Source: Pseudodesulfovibrio sp. 5S69 (GTDB lineage Bacteria; Desulfobacterota; Desulfovibrionia; Desulfovibrionales; Desulfovibrionaceae). Taken from it: a stretch of DNA of 64,000 nucleotides. A program made the translations under genes and the position numbers. A model generated the notes under the pieces. The model was given only the letters and a program-made list of their open reading frames with translations, was not told the origin of the DNA and did not search any database. Positions 6,388 through 15,594 of the stretch are shown here, piece after piece; within the stretch, counting starts at the first letter, position 1; each line of letters starts with the position of its first letter. The stretch spans positions 4,087,501 to 4,151,500 of the forward strand of contig NZ_CP146609.1 of assembly GCF_037094465.1 (NCBI RefSeq), written 5' to 3'.

Positions 6388-7044
6388 CTAGGACCACTCC
6401 TCCGCGAAATCCTCGGGAGTGACCAGTTTGTAGCCCCGGTCCTCCAGGGCCGCGGCGACCGTGGCCGGGTCTTCGGTGTCCATGCGGACGACCACGATGC
6501 GGCGTCCGCTGTAAAAGAAGGTGCCGGTGGAGATGATCGAGATCTTCATGTTGGCGATGACCCCGGCGACCTCGTAGAGCACGCCGGAACGGTCCTCCAC
6601 CTCCAGGGTCAGGCGGCTGCCGCCCTCGCGGTAGCCCATTTCCTCGGCCAGGACGTCGAGCATGACGTTGCGGTTGATGTAGCCGATGAGCTCGCCGGTC
6701 TCGCCGACCACGGCCAGCCCGGCCAGGTTCATCTCGTACATCATGTCGGCCGCGCCCTCGATCTCGGTCTCCGGGGCCACGGTCTTGATGTCCGTGCGGT
6801 AGATCTTCTCCACCGTGAGCTTGCCCATCAGGTAGTTGATCTCGTGCTTTTCCAGGGACGTCATGATGCTGGGCAGGGCCGCCGAGATATCTTCCTTGCG
6901 CACGTAGCCGACCAGCTTGCCATCGTCGTCCACCACCAGGAGCATCCAGAGCTTATTGTCCTCAAGCTGCTTCTGGGCGTCCTTGACCAGCGTCTGGGGG
7001 GTAACCTTGACGAAGTCGCGAAGCATTTTCAGTCCGACGTACAT
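6388..7044 (-). CDS. CBS-pair plus ACT domain protein (AcuB-like), 218 aa
   Basis: Two CBS motifs fill residues about 1-135 (first Leu-Trp-Met-Leu-Leu-Val-Val-Asp-Asp-Asp-Gly-Lys-Leu-Val-Gly, second Leu-Ala-Gly-Leu-Ala-Val-Val-Gly-Glu-Thr-Gly). An ACT domain follows (Leu-Thr-Leu-Glu-Val-Glu-Asp-Arg-Ser-Gly-Val-Leu, residues about 142-210). This is the AcuB architecture. CBS pairs bind adenosine nucleotides and ACT domains bind small ligands, so a sensor of energy or amino-acid state in the cytoplasm is likely; the partner is unknown. The start at 7044 has AAGGAGGAA upstream; the longer frame to 7170 does not. Divergent from the diguanylate cyclase gene. Confidence 0.85.
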   Translation of the reverse strand: MYVGLKMLRDFVKVTPQTLVKDAQKQLEDNKLWMLLVVDDDGKLVGYVRKEDISAALPSIMTSLEKHEINYLMGKLTVEKIYRTDIKTVAPETEIEGAADMMYEMNLAGLAVVGETGELIGYINRNVMLDVLAEEMGYREGGSRLTLEVEDRSGVLYEVAGVIANMKISIISTGTFFYSGRRIVVVRMDTEDPATVAAALEDRGYKLVTPEDFAEEWS

Positions 7045-7348
7045 GTATTCCTCCTTGGCAGCGCAGCGCGTGCTCTGTGTTCTGTGAGCGGCATGAATTC
7101 GTCCCGGTTGGATACACGTTTTCATTGCACGGCGCAATTCCAACCGTTGGCCGCGCACACTTCCGGCCAACTCCCTGCAAACCCGTTTTTCAACGGCAAG
7201 TCAATACCCGGACGCCCGCACGACCGGCGATCCCCCGCCCGGCAGACAGGGGGCAAGGACATCCTCCCGGACCGGACGGGCCGGACAAAGCCGCTTCGGT
7301 TCTTGACTTTTCTGAATTTCAAGGCACAATTTCAAAAGGGGAAAAGCG
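7045..7348. other. Divergent promoter region, no gene
   Basis: The 304 bp between the CBS-ACT gene and the GGDEF gene hold promoters for both by position. I see no clear -35/-10 pair, repeat or structured RNA. The Shine-Dalgarno-like AGGGGAA stands before the ATG at 7349. Confidence 0.5.
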
Positions 7349-9088
7349 ATGGTTCGGCCGGGGCAAACGGCCGCCGCGCGAGGGGAGAACGTTCGCGCCA
7401 GGGGGAACCGGCACATGTTTTTCAAGCAGAACAACCGGACCGACATCGGCAAGATGCCCGGAGAGGACCACCAAGTCGTCCGGGGGACCTTGCGGACCTT
7501 CATCGTCCTCCTTCTGACCGTGGGGGCTCTGCTCGCCCTGGGCGGGACCGTCCTCTACCGCATGGAACAAAGCGAATTCCTCGACAGGGTCGGCACCGTG
7601 GAGTTCGGCGCCCTGGACCAGCAGAGCGCGGCCATCGCCCGCGAACTCGACCGCCTCGTGGCCGATGTCCTGTACTTGTCCAAGCAGAACGAACTCATCC
7701 TGCTCCTGGACACCGGCGACCGCAAGGCGGTCCGGGACATGGAGCGGGAGTACCTGCAACTGGCCCGCAACCGCCGGGCCTACGCCCAAATCCGCTACAT
7801 CGACGCCTCGGGCAAGGAAAAGGTTCGGGTCGACAGCCGCGACGGACGGACCTCGGCCGTGCCCGACGACCGGCTCCAGGACAAGAGCCAACGGTACTAT
7901 CTCAAGGAATGCCTCGCCCTGGGCGAGGGGGGCATCTATCTCTCCCCGATGGACCTCAACATGGAGAACGGCGCGGTGGAGCGGCCGGCCCGGCCCATGC
8001 TGCGCATCGGCACGCCGGTCTTCGACTCCATGGGGCGCAAGCGGGGCATCGTCCTGATCAACTACAACGCACAGACCCTGCTGGACCGCATCCTGCGCAC
8101 GGGCACCTCGTCCGTGGGGCAGAGCATGCTCCTCAACCGCAGGGGCTATTGGCTCCTGAGCCCGGACAAGAACAAGGAGTGGGGGTTCATGGCCCCGAAG
8201 ACGCGCGACGTCAGCTTCGCCATGGAGCGGCCGGACGAGTGGAAGTGGATGCTCTCCAGGGAGCGCGGGCAGGTCGGCACCGACAACGGCCTGTTCACCT
8301 TCACCATGGTTCGCCCCCTGGACGAAATGCGGCAGTTCGGCATGCGGCTGCGCGGCGCGGACGACGAGCGCCCTGCCGCCGAGGCGTCCTCGCCCTATTT
8401 CTGGATGCTGGTCTCCAGGGTCCCGCCCGAGACCCTGGCACGGCACGCCCGCGCCCTGCTGCTCAAGCTGTTCACGGGCGGAGGCGCCCTCTTCCTTCTG
8501 ATCGCCTTCGGTGCGTGGCACCTGGCCCTGGCCGTGTCCCGGCGGCGGCTGTACCAGGAACAGCTCGTGGCCGCGGCCATGTTCGACGCCCTGACCGGGC
8601 TGCCCAACCGCAAGCTCTTCTTCGACCGGCTGGAGGCCTCCCTGGCCCTGTCCATCCGATACGGCCGCAGGCTGGGCCTGCTCTACATCGACCTGGACGG
8701 CTTCAAGGCGGTCAACGACACCATGGGACACGAGGCGGGCGACGAACTGCTCAAGCGGGTGGGAAGGCTGCTGACCGGCTCGGTGCGCAAGTCCGACACC
8801 GTGGCCCGGCTGGGCGGCGACGAGTTCGTGGTTATGCTCAACGAAGTGACCAACCTGGGGGACGCGGCCCTGGTGGGCGAAAAACTCGTCTCGGCCCTGC
8901 GCGCGCCCATTACCCTCAAGACGGGCACCGCGACCATCAGCGCCAGCGTGGGCGTGTCCGTGTATCCCGAGAACGGCGAGTCCGCCGAGCTCCTGGTCCA
9001 GAAGGCGGACCAGGCCATGTACGCCTCCAAGCACAAGGGCAAGAGCACCTGCACCATGGCCGACTCATCCCGCTGCGCGGACGCCTGA
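7349..9088 (+). CDS. Membrane diguanylate cyclase with periplasmic sensor domain, 579 aa
   Basis: A transmembrane segment at about 45-67 and a second at about 370-395 enclose a periplasmic region resembling the Cache fold (Tyr-Ile-Asp-Ala-Ser-Gly-Lys-Glu-x-Val-Arg-Val-Asp; Tyr-Leu-Ser-Pro-Met-Asp). The cytoplasmic part is a GGDEF domain. The active-site signature Gly-Gly-Asp-Glu-Phe is intact near residue 489, and Arg-Lys-Ser-Asp five residues before it fits the inhibitory I-site RxxD. It should therefore make cyclic-di-GMP from two GTP in response to an extracellular ligand and be subject to product inhibition. An alternative start at codon 23 also has a purine-rich site. It converges on the cobalamin gene with 13 bp between stops. 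Confidence 0.88.
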   Translation: MVRPGQTAAARGENVRARGNRHMFFKQNNRTDIGKMPGEDHQVVRGTLRTFIVLLLTVGALLALGGTVLYRMEQSEFLDRVGTVEFGALDQQSAAIARELDRLVADVLYLSKQNELILLLDTGDRKAVRDMEREYLQLARNRRAYAQIRYIDASGKEKVRVDSRDGRTSAVPDDRLQDKSQRYYLKECLALGEGGIYLSPMDLNMENGAVERPARPMLRIGTPVFDSMGRKRGIVLINYNAQTLLDRILRTGTSSVGQSMLLNRRGYWLLSPDKNKEWGFMAPKTRDVSFAMERPDEWKWMLSRERGQVGTDNGLFTFTMVRPLDEMRQFGMRLRGADDERPAAEASSPYFWMLVSRVPPETLARHARALLLKLFTGGGALFLLIAFGAWHLALAVSRRRLYQEQLVAAAMFDALTGLPNRKLFFDRLEASLALSIRYGRRLGLLYIDLDGFKAVNDTMGHEAGDELLKRVGRLLTGSVRKSDTVARLGGDEFVVMLNEVTNLGDAALVGEKLVSALRAPITLKTGTATISASVGVSVYPENGESAELLVQKADQAMYASKHKGKSTCTMADSSRCADA

Positions 9089-9101
9089 TCCCTTTCCCGA
9101 A

Positions 9102-11789
9102 TCAATCGCCCATGCGCCGGAACAACGGGGCCTGGGCGCAGCAGCCCGACATGCCGAGCGAGCGGTAGACCGCGTCCATGTCCACGGCCTCGCGCACCAC
9201 CGAGGCCAGGTGGTCCAGGGCATCCTCCAGGCCGAAGGCGGTCTGGACCGTCTCCAGGGGCGACAATCCCTTGTCCATGCGCAACTGGTCGATGAACCAG
9301 CGGCGGAACGGGTCCGCGTCGAACAGCCCGTGCAGGTAGGTGCCGAGCACCCGTCCGTCCGGGCGCATGTAGCCCAGCGGCTCGCCCGCGTTGTCGCGCA
9401 GGGCCACGCGCAGGTCGTCGGACAGCGGCTCGGTGCGGCCGTGGTGGATCTCGTAGCCGTGCACGCCGTGGCCCGAGGCCGAGTGGGTGCCGAAGGTGCG
9501 GGTCAGCGTCTTTTCCGGGGCCAGGGTCGTCTGGACCGGCAGGAGGTCGAAGCCCTCCACGCGGGTGGTCTCGGACTCCAGGCCGTAGGGGTCGTCCACG
9601 ATGCGGCCGAGCATCTGGAACCCGCCGCAGATGCCGACGATGCGGGTACGGCCCTCGGCCAGCCCGCGCAGGACCGCGGCCATGCCCGTGCCCTTGAGCG
9701 CGCGCATATCCGGCACCGTGGACTTGGAGCCGGGGATGATCACCGCGTCCGGCGTGCCCACGTCGCGGGCGTCGGCCGCCACGCGCACGCGCACGTCCGG
9801 CTCGGCGTACAGCGGGTCGATGTCGTTGAAATTCGAGATGCGCGGCAGGTCCAGGACCACGATGTCCACGCACCGGTCCGCGGGCAGCTTGTCCGCCTCG
9901 GGCCGGAAGCCTTCCTTGAACGAAACCGAATCCTCCTCGGGCAGACCGAGCCCGTGGATGTACGGCACGGTGCCGAGCACCGGCTTGCCCGTGCGCTCGA
10001 ACATCTGGCCGAAGGCCGGATCGAGGAGCGAGGCGTCGCCCCGGAAGCGGTTGATGACATAGCCCTCCACCAGGTTGCGCTCTTTCGGCGTGAGCAGGCT
10101 CATGGTCCCGACGATGGAGGCGAAGACCCCGCCCCGATCGATGTCGCCGGTGAGCAGAACCCTGGCCTTGGCGTAGTCGGCCATGGCCATGTTGACGATG
10201 TCGTGGTGCTTGAGGTTGACCTCGGCCGGGCTGCCCGCCCCTTCCAGGACCATGACGTCGTGCTCGTTGGCCAGGGAGTCGTAGGCCGCCTTGACCGCGT
10301 CGAAGGCGCGCGGCTTGTACTCCACGTACTCGCGCACGTTCATGTTGCCCACCGGCCGTCCCATGACGATGACCTGGGACCCGGTGTCCGAGCCGGGCTT
10401 GAGCAGCACCGGGTTCATGCGCACGTCCGGGTTCAGGCGGCAGGCCATGGCCTGGGTCACCTGGGCCCGGCCCATCTCCCCGCCCTGGTCCGTGACGTAG
10501 GAGTTGAGCGACATGTTCTGGGCCTTGAACGGGGCCACGTCGAACCCGTCCTGGAGCAGAATCCGGCAAAAGGCGGCCGCCAGCACGGACTTGCCCGCGT
10601 TGGAGCTGGTCCCCTGGATCATCAGGGCCGGGGTCTTGCGGGTGCGCCGGACCACCGGGCCACGCGCCGTGCCCGCCACCGCCTCCATGGCCCGGATGAG
10701 ACGCTCGTTGTCCTCGCGGCCGCGCACGGCCACCCGGAACCATTTGTCGTCCAGGCCGGTGTAGTTGCCGCACAGCCGGATGCCGATGCGGTGCTCCATG
10801 AGCAGCCGCTCCTGGAGGGAGGCCGCGTCCCGGCCCACGCGGTCCATGCGGCAGAGCAGGTAGTTGGCCGCGCCGGGCAGGACCTTGATGCCCGGGACCT
10901 GCCTGAGCCCCGAGGCCAGGGACTCGCGCAGGAGCCGGGTCTGCTCGCGGGTCTCGGCAAGGTAGGCGTCGTCCCTGAGGCAGCGCTCGCCCACCCGCTG
11001 GGCCAGGGTGTTCACGGACCAGGCGGGCATGTTGTGGCGGATGCGCAGGATCACGTCCGGGTCGGCGAAGGCCAGCCCCAGGCGCAGGCCCGGAATGGCG
11101 TAGGACTTGGTCAGGGACAGCACGGTGATCACGTTGGACGGCCGGTCGCGGGTCAGCCGGTCGGCTGCGTTCTCCCCGTCCTGGGGCAGAAATTCGGCAA
11201 AGGACTCGTCCACCACGAAGGTGGACCGGGGGAACATGGCCGCCACCTCGCGCAGGTCGTTGGCGGACACCACGGTGCCGGTGGGGTTGTTGGGCGAGCA
11301 CAGGAAGACCAGGGAGGGCGTGGCCAGGAGCGTGCCCATGGACGGGAAGTCCACCGTGAAGTCGTCGGCCAGCGGCGACTCGACCACGGGCAGCCGGTGG
11401 ACCCGGCAGGACCGGGCGTAATCCACGTAGGTGGGCGAGGGGATGACCGCCTGGCGGAACCCCTTGAGCCCGGCGATGGCGAAGAGCAGCTCGGACGCGC
11501 CGTTGCCCGCCGCCACCTGGGTGGGCCAGACCTTGTAGCGCTCGGACGCGGCCATGATCAGCCGGGTGCACTCCGGGTCCGGATAGGCGTCCACTTCCTG
11601 CAACGCCTGCCCGACCACCTGCCCGAGCCACGGCGGCGGCCCCAGCGGATTCACGTTGGCCGAAAAGTCGAGGATTTCCTCCACCGCGCACCCGGCCGTC
11701 TCGGCCATGCGCCTGCGGTTCCCCCCATGGGCGAACCTCCGTTCGTCCAAGACCTCGGGTATCCCCGCGAAAAGATTCTGCTTATCCAT
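9102..11789 (-). CDS. CobD-CbiP fusion: threonine-phosphate decarboxylase + cobyric acid synthase
   Basis: One 895-aa frame joins two cobalamin enzymes. Residues about 1-375 are a fold-type I PLP enzyme like CobD (Ser-Pro-Asn-Asn-Pro-Thr-Gly; Ser-Leu-Thr-Lys-Ser-Tyr with the PLP lysine at 228), expected to make (R)-1-amino-2-propanol phosphate from L-threonine phosphate. Residues about 395-885 are CbiP/CobQ: a P-loop-like [17 protein letters not shown], and a glutamine amidotransferase with nucleophile in Gly-Ile-Cys-Gly-Gly-Phe-Gln. That half amidates adenosylcobyrinic acid diamide to cobyric acid. The two products meet at the next step, catalysed by CbiB. No frameshift or internal stop is seen. 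No cobalamin riboswitch was recognised upstream. Confidence 0.92.
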   Translation of the reverse strand: MDKQNLFAGIPEVLDERRFAHGGNRRRMAETAGCAVEEILDFSANVNPLGPPPWLGQVVGQALQEVDAYPDPECTRLIMAASERYKVWPTQVAAGNGASELLFAIAGLKGFRQAVIPSPTYVDYARSCRVHRLPVVESPLADDFTVDFPSMGTLLATPSLVFLCSPNNPTGTVVSANDLREVAAMFPRSTFVVDESFAEFLPQDGENAADRLTRDRPSNVITVLSLTKSYAIPGLRLGLAFADPDVILRIRHNMPAWSVNTLAQRVGERCLRDDAYLAETREQTRLLRESLASGLRQVPGIKVLPGAANYLLCRMDRVGRDAASLQERLLMEHRIGIRLCGNYTGLDDKWFRVAVRGREDNERLIRAMEAVAGTARGPVVRRTRKTPALMIQGTSSNAGKSVLAAAFCRILLQDGFDVAPFKAQNMSLNSYVTDQGGEMGRAQVTQAMACRLNPDVRMNPVLLKPGSDTGSQVIVMGRPVGNMNVREYVEYKPRAFDAVKAAYDSLANEHDVMVLEGAGSPAEVNLKHHDIVNMAMADYAKARVLLTGDIDRGGVFASIVGTMSLLTPKERNLVEGYVINRFRGDASLLDPAFGQMFERTGKPVLGTVPYIHGLGLPEEDSVSFKEGFRPEADKLPADRCVDIVVLDLPRISNFNDIDPLYAEPDVRVRVAADARDVGTPDAVIIPGSKSTVPDMRALKGTGMAAVLRGLAEGRTRIVGICGGFQMLGRIVDDPYGLESETTRVEGFDLLPVQTTLAPEKTLTRTFGTHSASGHGVHGYEIHHGRTEPLSDDLRVALRDNAGEPLGYMRPDGRVLGTYLHGLFDADPFRRWFIDQLRMDKGLSPLETVQTAFGLEDALDHLASVVREAVDMDAVYRSLGMSGCCAQAPLFRRMGD

Positions 11790-11921
11790 GAAAACCCTGT
11801 CGCCTGCGCGTCAACTGTAGAAAATTTCGAGACTTTTCATCCGAATACGCGCAAAGCGGGCGGGTGTCCACTTCGGGGTGGTCACAACGATGCTGCCGCA
11901 AGGCCTTGGGCCAGCCTGCCG

Positions 11922-12875
11922 CTATGCCGAACGATAAGCTTCAATCCTTTTGAAGCACCTGTCCACTTCACCCTTTTTTTGCAGGTACGGGACGCATTTG
12001 TGCGGCGCCGAGAAGTAGTACAGCGACTTCACCCCGTACATGTAGGTGTAGGTAAAAGCCGTTGTGGGCATATTGCTGTCGATATAATTGAAAGTGTAGA
12101 CTTTCCCTTCCTTGTCCTTCTTGATCTCGGTGATCAGCCAGGCATGGGCATCCAGCCCCTTGATCTGGAGCTTTACATAACCGATCCGTTTTTTCACTCC
12201 CACTTCCTGGTATATTTCCTCCATAAGAGCATGCAGGGTGTCCACGGTGGTCTCATATTCTCCGGCAAGACCGTTCAGCCACTGCAAGAGATACAATCCG
12301 TCCGTAAACTGCCATATGTTCAGGCAGCGCTGAATGGAAGATTGATAGGCCTCGGAGAACGCCGCGAAATTCGAGAACCCGGGAATCTCCACCACACGGT
12401 TCCCATAGCGGATCGCCTCGATGATTTCTTCCGCCTCCTCGTCCGAGCACCGCCTCCTGCCGGGCCTGTAGGTGGTCAGATAGAGCGCGGCCCTCTGGAA
12501 TCTCGAATGCCACCAACAGACACCCCAGGAGAACAATCCCCCGGCGTTTTCGAACGCGAACAGGTTCTCATTGCCCGCAAAACATTCCTTGATACCCGCC
12601 AACCGGACAAAATACTCCGGGTTCACGGATTTCTCCACATACTCCTCTCTTGAAACCGAGGCAGGCTCGTGCGGCACCCCGAACTCTTTATCTCGCTCAC
12701 CGAATGAATCCATGAACTCCTCGACGATGTGCTTTTTGGCATCATGGCTTCTTCGCAACCTTTCGCCTGCGGAGAGGAAAAAGGCTCGCTCGTTCTCATT
12801 CAACGTCGCGATGTCGTCGGCCAGATTGTCGTTCAGCACGTCCCTGGAAGGATACAGTTCATCGTAAAAAGCCAT
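11922..12875 (-). CDS. Orphan protein with papain-like Cys/His/Asp pattern, 317 aa
   Basis: I do not recognise the family. Visible are Phe-Ser-Trp-Gly-Val-Cys120-Trp-Trp-His-Ser at the head of a helix, Asp-Ala-His244-Ala-Trp-Leu-Ile on a strand, and Tyr-Ile-Asp266-Ser-Asn268. This order and spacing are what papain-fold cysteine peptidases show (nucleophile Cys, then His, then Asp/Asn). There is no signal peptide or membrane segment. The start at 12875 has GGGGG upstream; codons further out lack one. The gene is lower in GC than its neighbours and richer in Lys, Tyr and Phe, which suggests transfer. It has no evident operon partner. Peptidase, acyltransferase or effector roles are all open. 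Confidence 0.7.
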   Translation of the reverse strand: MAFYDELYPSRDVLNDNLADDIATLNENERAFFLSAGERLRRSHDAKKHIVEEFMDSFGERDKEFGVPHEPASVSREEYVEKSVNPEYFVRLAGIKECFAGNENLFAFENAGGLFSWGVCWWHSRFQRAALYLTTYRPGRRRCSDEEAEEIIEAIRYGNRVVEIPGFSNFAAFSEAYQSSIQRCLNIWQFTDGLYLLQWLNGLAGEYETTVDTLHALMEEIYQEVGVKKRIGYVKLQIKGLDAHAWLITEIKKDKEGKVYTFNYIDSNMPTTAFTYTYMYGVKSLYYFSAPHKCVPYLQKKGEVDRCFKRIEAYRSA

Positions 12876-13167
12876 GCCCACACCCCCGTGTTTTAGCATT
12901 GCGCCCGGATCCGGACCAACCAATGACAATTACACAATCAGTACATGCTCACATGCTCCTTTTCAACAAAATGTCCGGCTTAAGCCATTGCCGTAAGGAT
13001 TTCCCGGACATGGCCGGGCCGCGGGCGCCTTGCCCGGCCCACTGCCCCCCCTTCGACAAATCCGATTGGCAATCTCCCGGTGTTTGTGCGACCTTTTGCG
13101 GACGTCTCGTCATCCTTTTCGGCGGGGCGTCATCTCAAGACATCTCAAGATCAAGGCGGAGAGCATC
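12876..13167. other. Intergenic region with GC-rich palindrome and a short direct repeat
   Basis: No gene is visible. GGCCGGGC..GCCCGGCC forms a strong hairpin near 13013-13039 without a U run. CATCTCAAGA is repeated back to back just before the oxidoreductase gene (about 13130-13150). A promoter for that gene should lie here. Confidence 0.4.
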
Positions 13168-15189
13168 ATGTGGAAGCGCGCGGTTTGCACCAAGGACTGC
13201 CCGGACACCTGCGGCCTGCTGGTCCAGGTCGAGAACGGCACTATCACCAGGGTCAAGGGCGATCCGGCACACCCCTACACACAGGGGTTCATTTGCAAGA
13301 AAGGGGCGCGGTTCCCGGAGCACGTGCACGGCCCGGCGCGGCTGACCTCGCCGCTGAAGCGCACCGGCCCCAAGGGAAGCGGCGAGTTCAGCCCGATCAC
13401 TTGGGACGAGGCCCTGGACGAGGTGGCCGCCAACATCCGGCGCGTGGCCGACGAGTTCGGGCCCGAGGCCATCCTGCCCTACTCCTATGCCGGGCACATG
13501 GGCATGGTCCACCGCAACTCGGGCCACGCCTTGTTCAACAAGCTCGGGGCGAGCGTACTCGACTACACCATCTGCGGCCCCGCGGCCACGGCCGGTTTCA
13601 AGGCCTCCCTGGGCGGCGGCCCGAGCACCGAGATCCAGGAGGCGGCACAGTCCGATCTCATCGTCATCTGGGGCAACAACACCCTGGTCACCAACGTCCA
13701 CGCCTGGCCGCACTTCACCACGGCCCGCAAAAACGGCGCACGGATCATCGTCATCGACCCCTACCGCAACCCCACGGCCCGCGAGGCGGACGTCCACCTC
13801 ATGCTCCGGCCCGGCACGGACGCGGCCCTGGCCCTGGCGGTCATGCACGTGCTCATCAATGAGGATATGCTCGACCACGATTTCATCCAGGCGCAGAGCA
13901 TCGGCTTCGACCAACTCAAGGAACGCGTTCAGGAATGGCCGCCCGCCCGCGCCGCTGAAATCTGCGGCCTGTCCGAGTCCGAAATCGTCGAATTCGCCCA
14001 CGCCTACGGCTCGGCCCGCGCCCCGTACATCCGCACGGGTTGGGGTCCGGCCCGGCAACTGGCGGGCGGCATGGCCATGCGGACCATCTCCCTGCTCCCG
14101 GCCCTGGTCAACGCCTTTGCCAAGCCCGGCGGGGGCATCACCCGCTCGCTCGGCGGCGCGCCCGGCAAGGCCCCGTCCCTCATCCGCGACGACCTGCGCC
14201 CGGCGGGCACGCGGACCGTGAACATGGTCCACTTGGGCCATGCCCTGACCCAACTTTCCGACCCGCCGGTCAAGCTGCTCTACAACTACCTGTCCAACCC
14301 GGCGGCCGTGGCGCCCCAATCGGCCCAGGTCATGGCCGGGCTGGCCCGCGAGGACCTGTTCACCGTGGTCCAGGAGATGTACATGACCGACACCGCCCGG
14401 TTCGCGGACGTCATCCTGCCCGGCGCGAGCTTCCTGGAGGTCGGCGACCTGTACCGCTGCTACGGCCACAACTACATCCAGGTCGCCCGGCCCGTCATCG
14501 AGCCCGTGGGCGACAGCCGCTCCACCCTGGCCATCTTCCAGGGGCTGGCCAAGCGGTTGGGCTACACCGAGGAGGTCTTCTCCCTGACCGAGGAACAGTG
14601 CATCGAGCGCCTCCTGGCCGAGTCCGCCGACTCCCCGTACATGGCGGGCGTGGACCTCGACGCCCTGCGCCGGGGCGAGCCGGTCCGGCTGAACATCCCG
14701 GCCAACCCCTTTGCCGGCGGCTTCAAGACCCCGTCCGGCAAGGTGGAGTTTTTCTCGCAGGCCATGGCCGACCAGGGGCTCGATCCGCTGCCCGACGGCA
14801 CCCCGGTGCGCGACCCCGAGGGCGGCGACAAGTACCCGCTCGAATATCTCACTCCGCCCCACCCGCTGCTGCTCAACTCCGCCTTCAACGAGGTCGAGTC
14901 CATCCGCGAACGGAGCGGCGGGGCCAAGGTCCTCATCCACCCCGAGACCGCCGCCGCCCGGGGCATTACCCAGGGCATGGCCGTCCGCGTGTTCAACGGG
15001 CGCGGCTCCTGCGAAGCGAGGGCCGAGGTCACCGAGGACACCCGCCCGGACCTGCTCGTGGCCGAAGGGCTGCACCGGCGCGCCGTGCCCGGCACCGGCT
15101 CCAACCAATTGACCAGCCAGCGCCTGACCGACATGGGCAACACCTGCGCCTTCCACTGCAACCGGGTTGAAGTGGAGCCTGTCGGCTAG
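13168..15189 (+). CDS. Molybdopterin oxidoreductase, DMSO-reductase family, 673 aa
   Basis: The N-terminus binds a [4Fe-4S] cluster through Cys7, Cys11, Cys15 and Cys43 (Cys-x3-Cys-x3-Cys-x27-Cys). The molybdopterin-binding core follows, with Asp-Tyr-Thr-Ile-Cys-Gly-Pro-Ala-Ala at about residues 131-139, where the cysteine is the probable Mo or W ligand. The C-terminal dinucleotide-binding domain is present (His-Pro-Leu-Leu-Leu-Asn-Ser; Met-Ala-Val-Arg-Val-Phe-Asn). There is no twin-arginine signal, so it is cytoplasmic. No electron-transfer or membrane-anchor subunit is adjacent. The start at 13168 follows GGCGGAG; the frame upstream to 13030 is not supported. Substrate unknown: formate dehydrogenase is unlikely from context, and polysulfide/thiosulfate or S/N-oxide-type chemistry is possible. 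Confidence 0.85.
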   Translation: MWKRAVCTKDCPDTCGLLVQVENGTITRVKGDPAHPYTQGFICKKGARFPEHVHGPARLTSPLKRTGPKGSGEFSPITWDEALDEVAANIRRVADEFGPEAILPYSYAGHMGMVHRNSGHALFNKLGASVLDYTICGPAATAGFKASLGGGPSTEIQEAAQSDLIVIWGNNTLVTNVHAWPHFTTARKNGARIIVIDPYRNPTAREADVHLMLRPGTDAALALAVMHVLINEDMLDHDFIQAQSIGFDQLKERVQEWPPARAAEICGLSESEIVEFAHAYGSARAPYIRTGWGPARQLAGGMAMRTISLLPALVNAFAKPGGGITRSLGGAPGKAPSLIRDDLRPAGTRTVNMVHLGHALTQLSDPPVKLLYNYLSNPAAVAPQSAQVMAGLAREDLFTVVQEMYMTDTARFADVILPGASFLEVGDLYRCYGHNYIQVARPVIEPVGDSRSTLAIFQGLAKRLGYTEEVFSLTEEQCIERLLAESADSPYMAGVDLDALRRGEPVRLNIPANPFAGGFKTPSGKVEFFSQAMADQGLDPLPDGTPVRDPEGGDKYPLEYLTPPHPLLLNSAFNEVESIRERSGGAKVLIHPETAAARGITQGMAVRVFNGRGSCEARAEVTEDTRPDLLVAEGLHRRAVPGTGSNQLTSQRLTDMGNTCAFHCNRVEVEPVG

Positions 15190-15192
15190 GGG

Positions 15193-15378
15193 GGCGGCTT
15201 CCGATAGCGGCGCATCTGCACATTTTTTCCGGGGGGCTTTCATCCTCACGTAGGAGGACTACGCTGCGGTGAAAGCCCCCCGGAAGAAAATGCACAGCTG
15301 CACCACTCTCGAAAGCCTATTCCGAGCGCGGGGGAAGAGCCGCTGTCGGGTGCTGGCGCACCCGAATCGCTCCAGAAA
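15193..15378 (-). repeat. Dispersed hairpin repeat family, copy 3
   Basis: Read on the minus strand it matches 4262-4665: TTCGGGTGC..GCACCCGA..CAGCGGCTCT, then GGCTTTCGAGAGTGGTGCAG, the hairpin, and GCAGATGCGCCGCTATCG. The hairpin is very strong here: CCGGGGGGCTTTCA (15229-15242) pairs without mismatch with TGAAAGCCCCCCGG (15270-15283), with outer pairing of GCA-rich arms and an inner CGTAG/CTACG. Confidence 0.8.
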
Positions 15379-15388
15379 GAAGGGAAAG

Positions 15389-15424
15389 AGGTTCCCGGTT
15401 CATTGTTGAGCCGGGAATCTTTTT
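15389..15424 (+). terminator. Terminator after the molybdopterin oxidoreductase
   Basis: TTCCCGG pairs with CCGGGAA across a ten-base loop and is followed by TCTTTTT. It lies 200 bp past the stop, after repeat copy 3. Confidence 0.65.
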
Positions 15425-15431
15425 GTGCGCC

Positions 15432-15550
15432 CGCCCGCGAAGCGATAGAAAAAGTTCAGGAGGGAGAGGGATGGGGGTCCGGGGAAGGGGAGAGGGAAGC
15501 CCTTTTCAAAGGGTTCCCTTCTCCCTTCCCCGCGCCGGAGGCGATCAGAA
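15432..15550 (+). repeat. GC-rich intergenic repeat, second family (copy 1)
   Basis: The order of blocks is GCGAAGCGA, AAAAAGTTCAGGAGGG, GGATGGGGGTCCGGGG, a hairpin GGGAAGCCCTTT/AAAGGGTTCCC, then CGCCGGAGGCGA. The same order occurs at 45668-45735 (inverted) and 45898-46000. I recall elements of this look as common between genes in Desulfovibrio genomes. Confidence 0.7.
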
Positions 15551-15575
15551 AGCCGCCCTATGGGCGGCTTTTTTG
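15550..15575. terminator. Convergent terminator, AAGCCGCCC-TAT-GGGCGGCTT
   Basis: A nine-base-pair stem with a three-base loop and T6 on the plus strand. On the minus strand the U run is shorter (CTTTCT). It separates the plus-strand oxidoreductase unit from the end of the IorB-like gene. Confidence 0.85.
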
Positions 15576-15594
15576 ATTATCCGATGCTCGGGGC

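Noticed and set aside
6364..9168. Plus-strand 934-codon frame
   Set aside because: Antisense or out of frame to the CBS-ACT and GGDEF genes, which have full domain signatures.
8683..11691. Minus-strand 1002-codon frame in another phase of the cobalamin gene
   Set aside because: Gly/Arg/Pro-rich shadow frame; the CobD-CbiP frame contains all the motifs.
11790..11921. Cobalamin riboswitch before the CobD-CbiP gene
   Set aside because: I looked for the B12-box (GCCACTG) and AGCCAGGAGAC blocks and found neither.
9210..12653. Plus-strand 1147-codon frame
   Set aside because: It is the antisense of the CobD-CbiP gene, rich in His, Gly and Val as expected for shadow frames in high-GC DNA.
13135..15249. 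Minus-strand 704-codon frame opposite the molybdopterin oxidoreductase
   Set aside because: Antisense shadow; the plus frame carries the Fe-S cysteines and pterin motifs.
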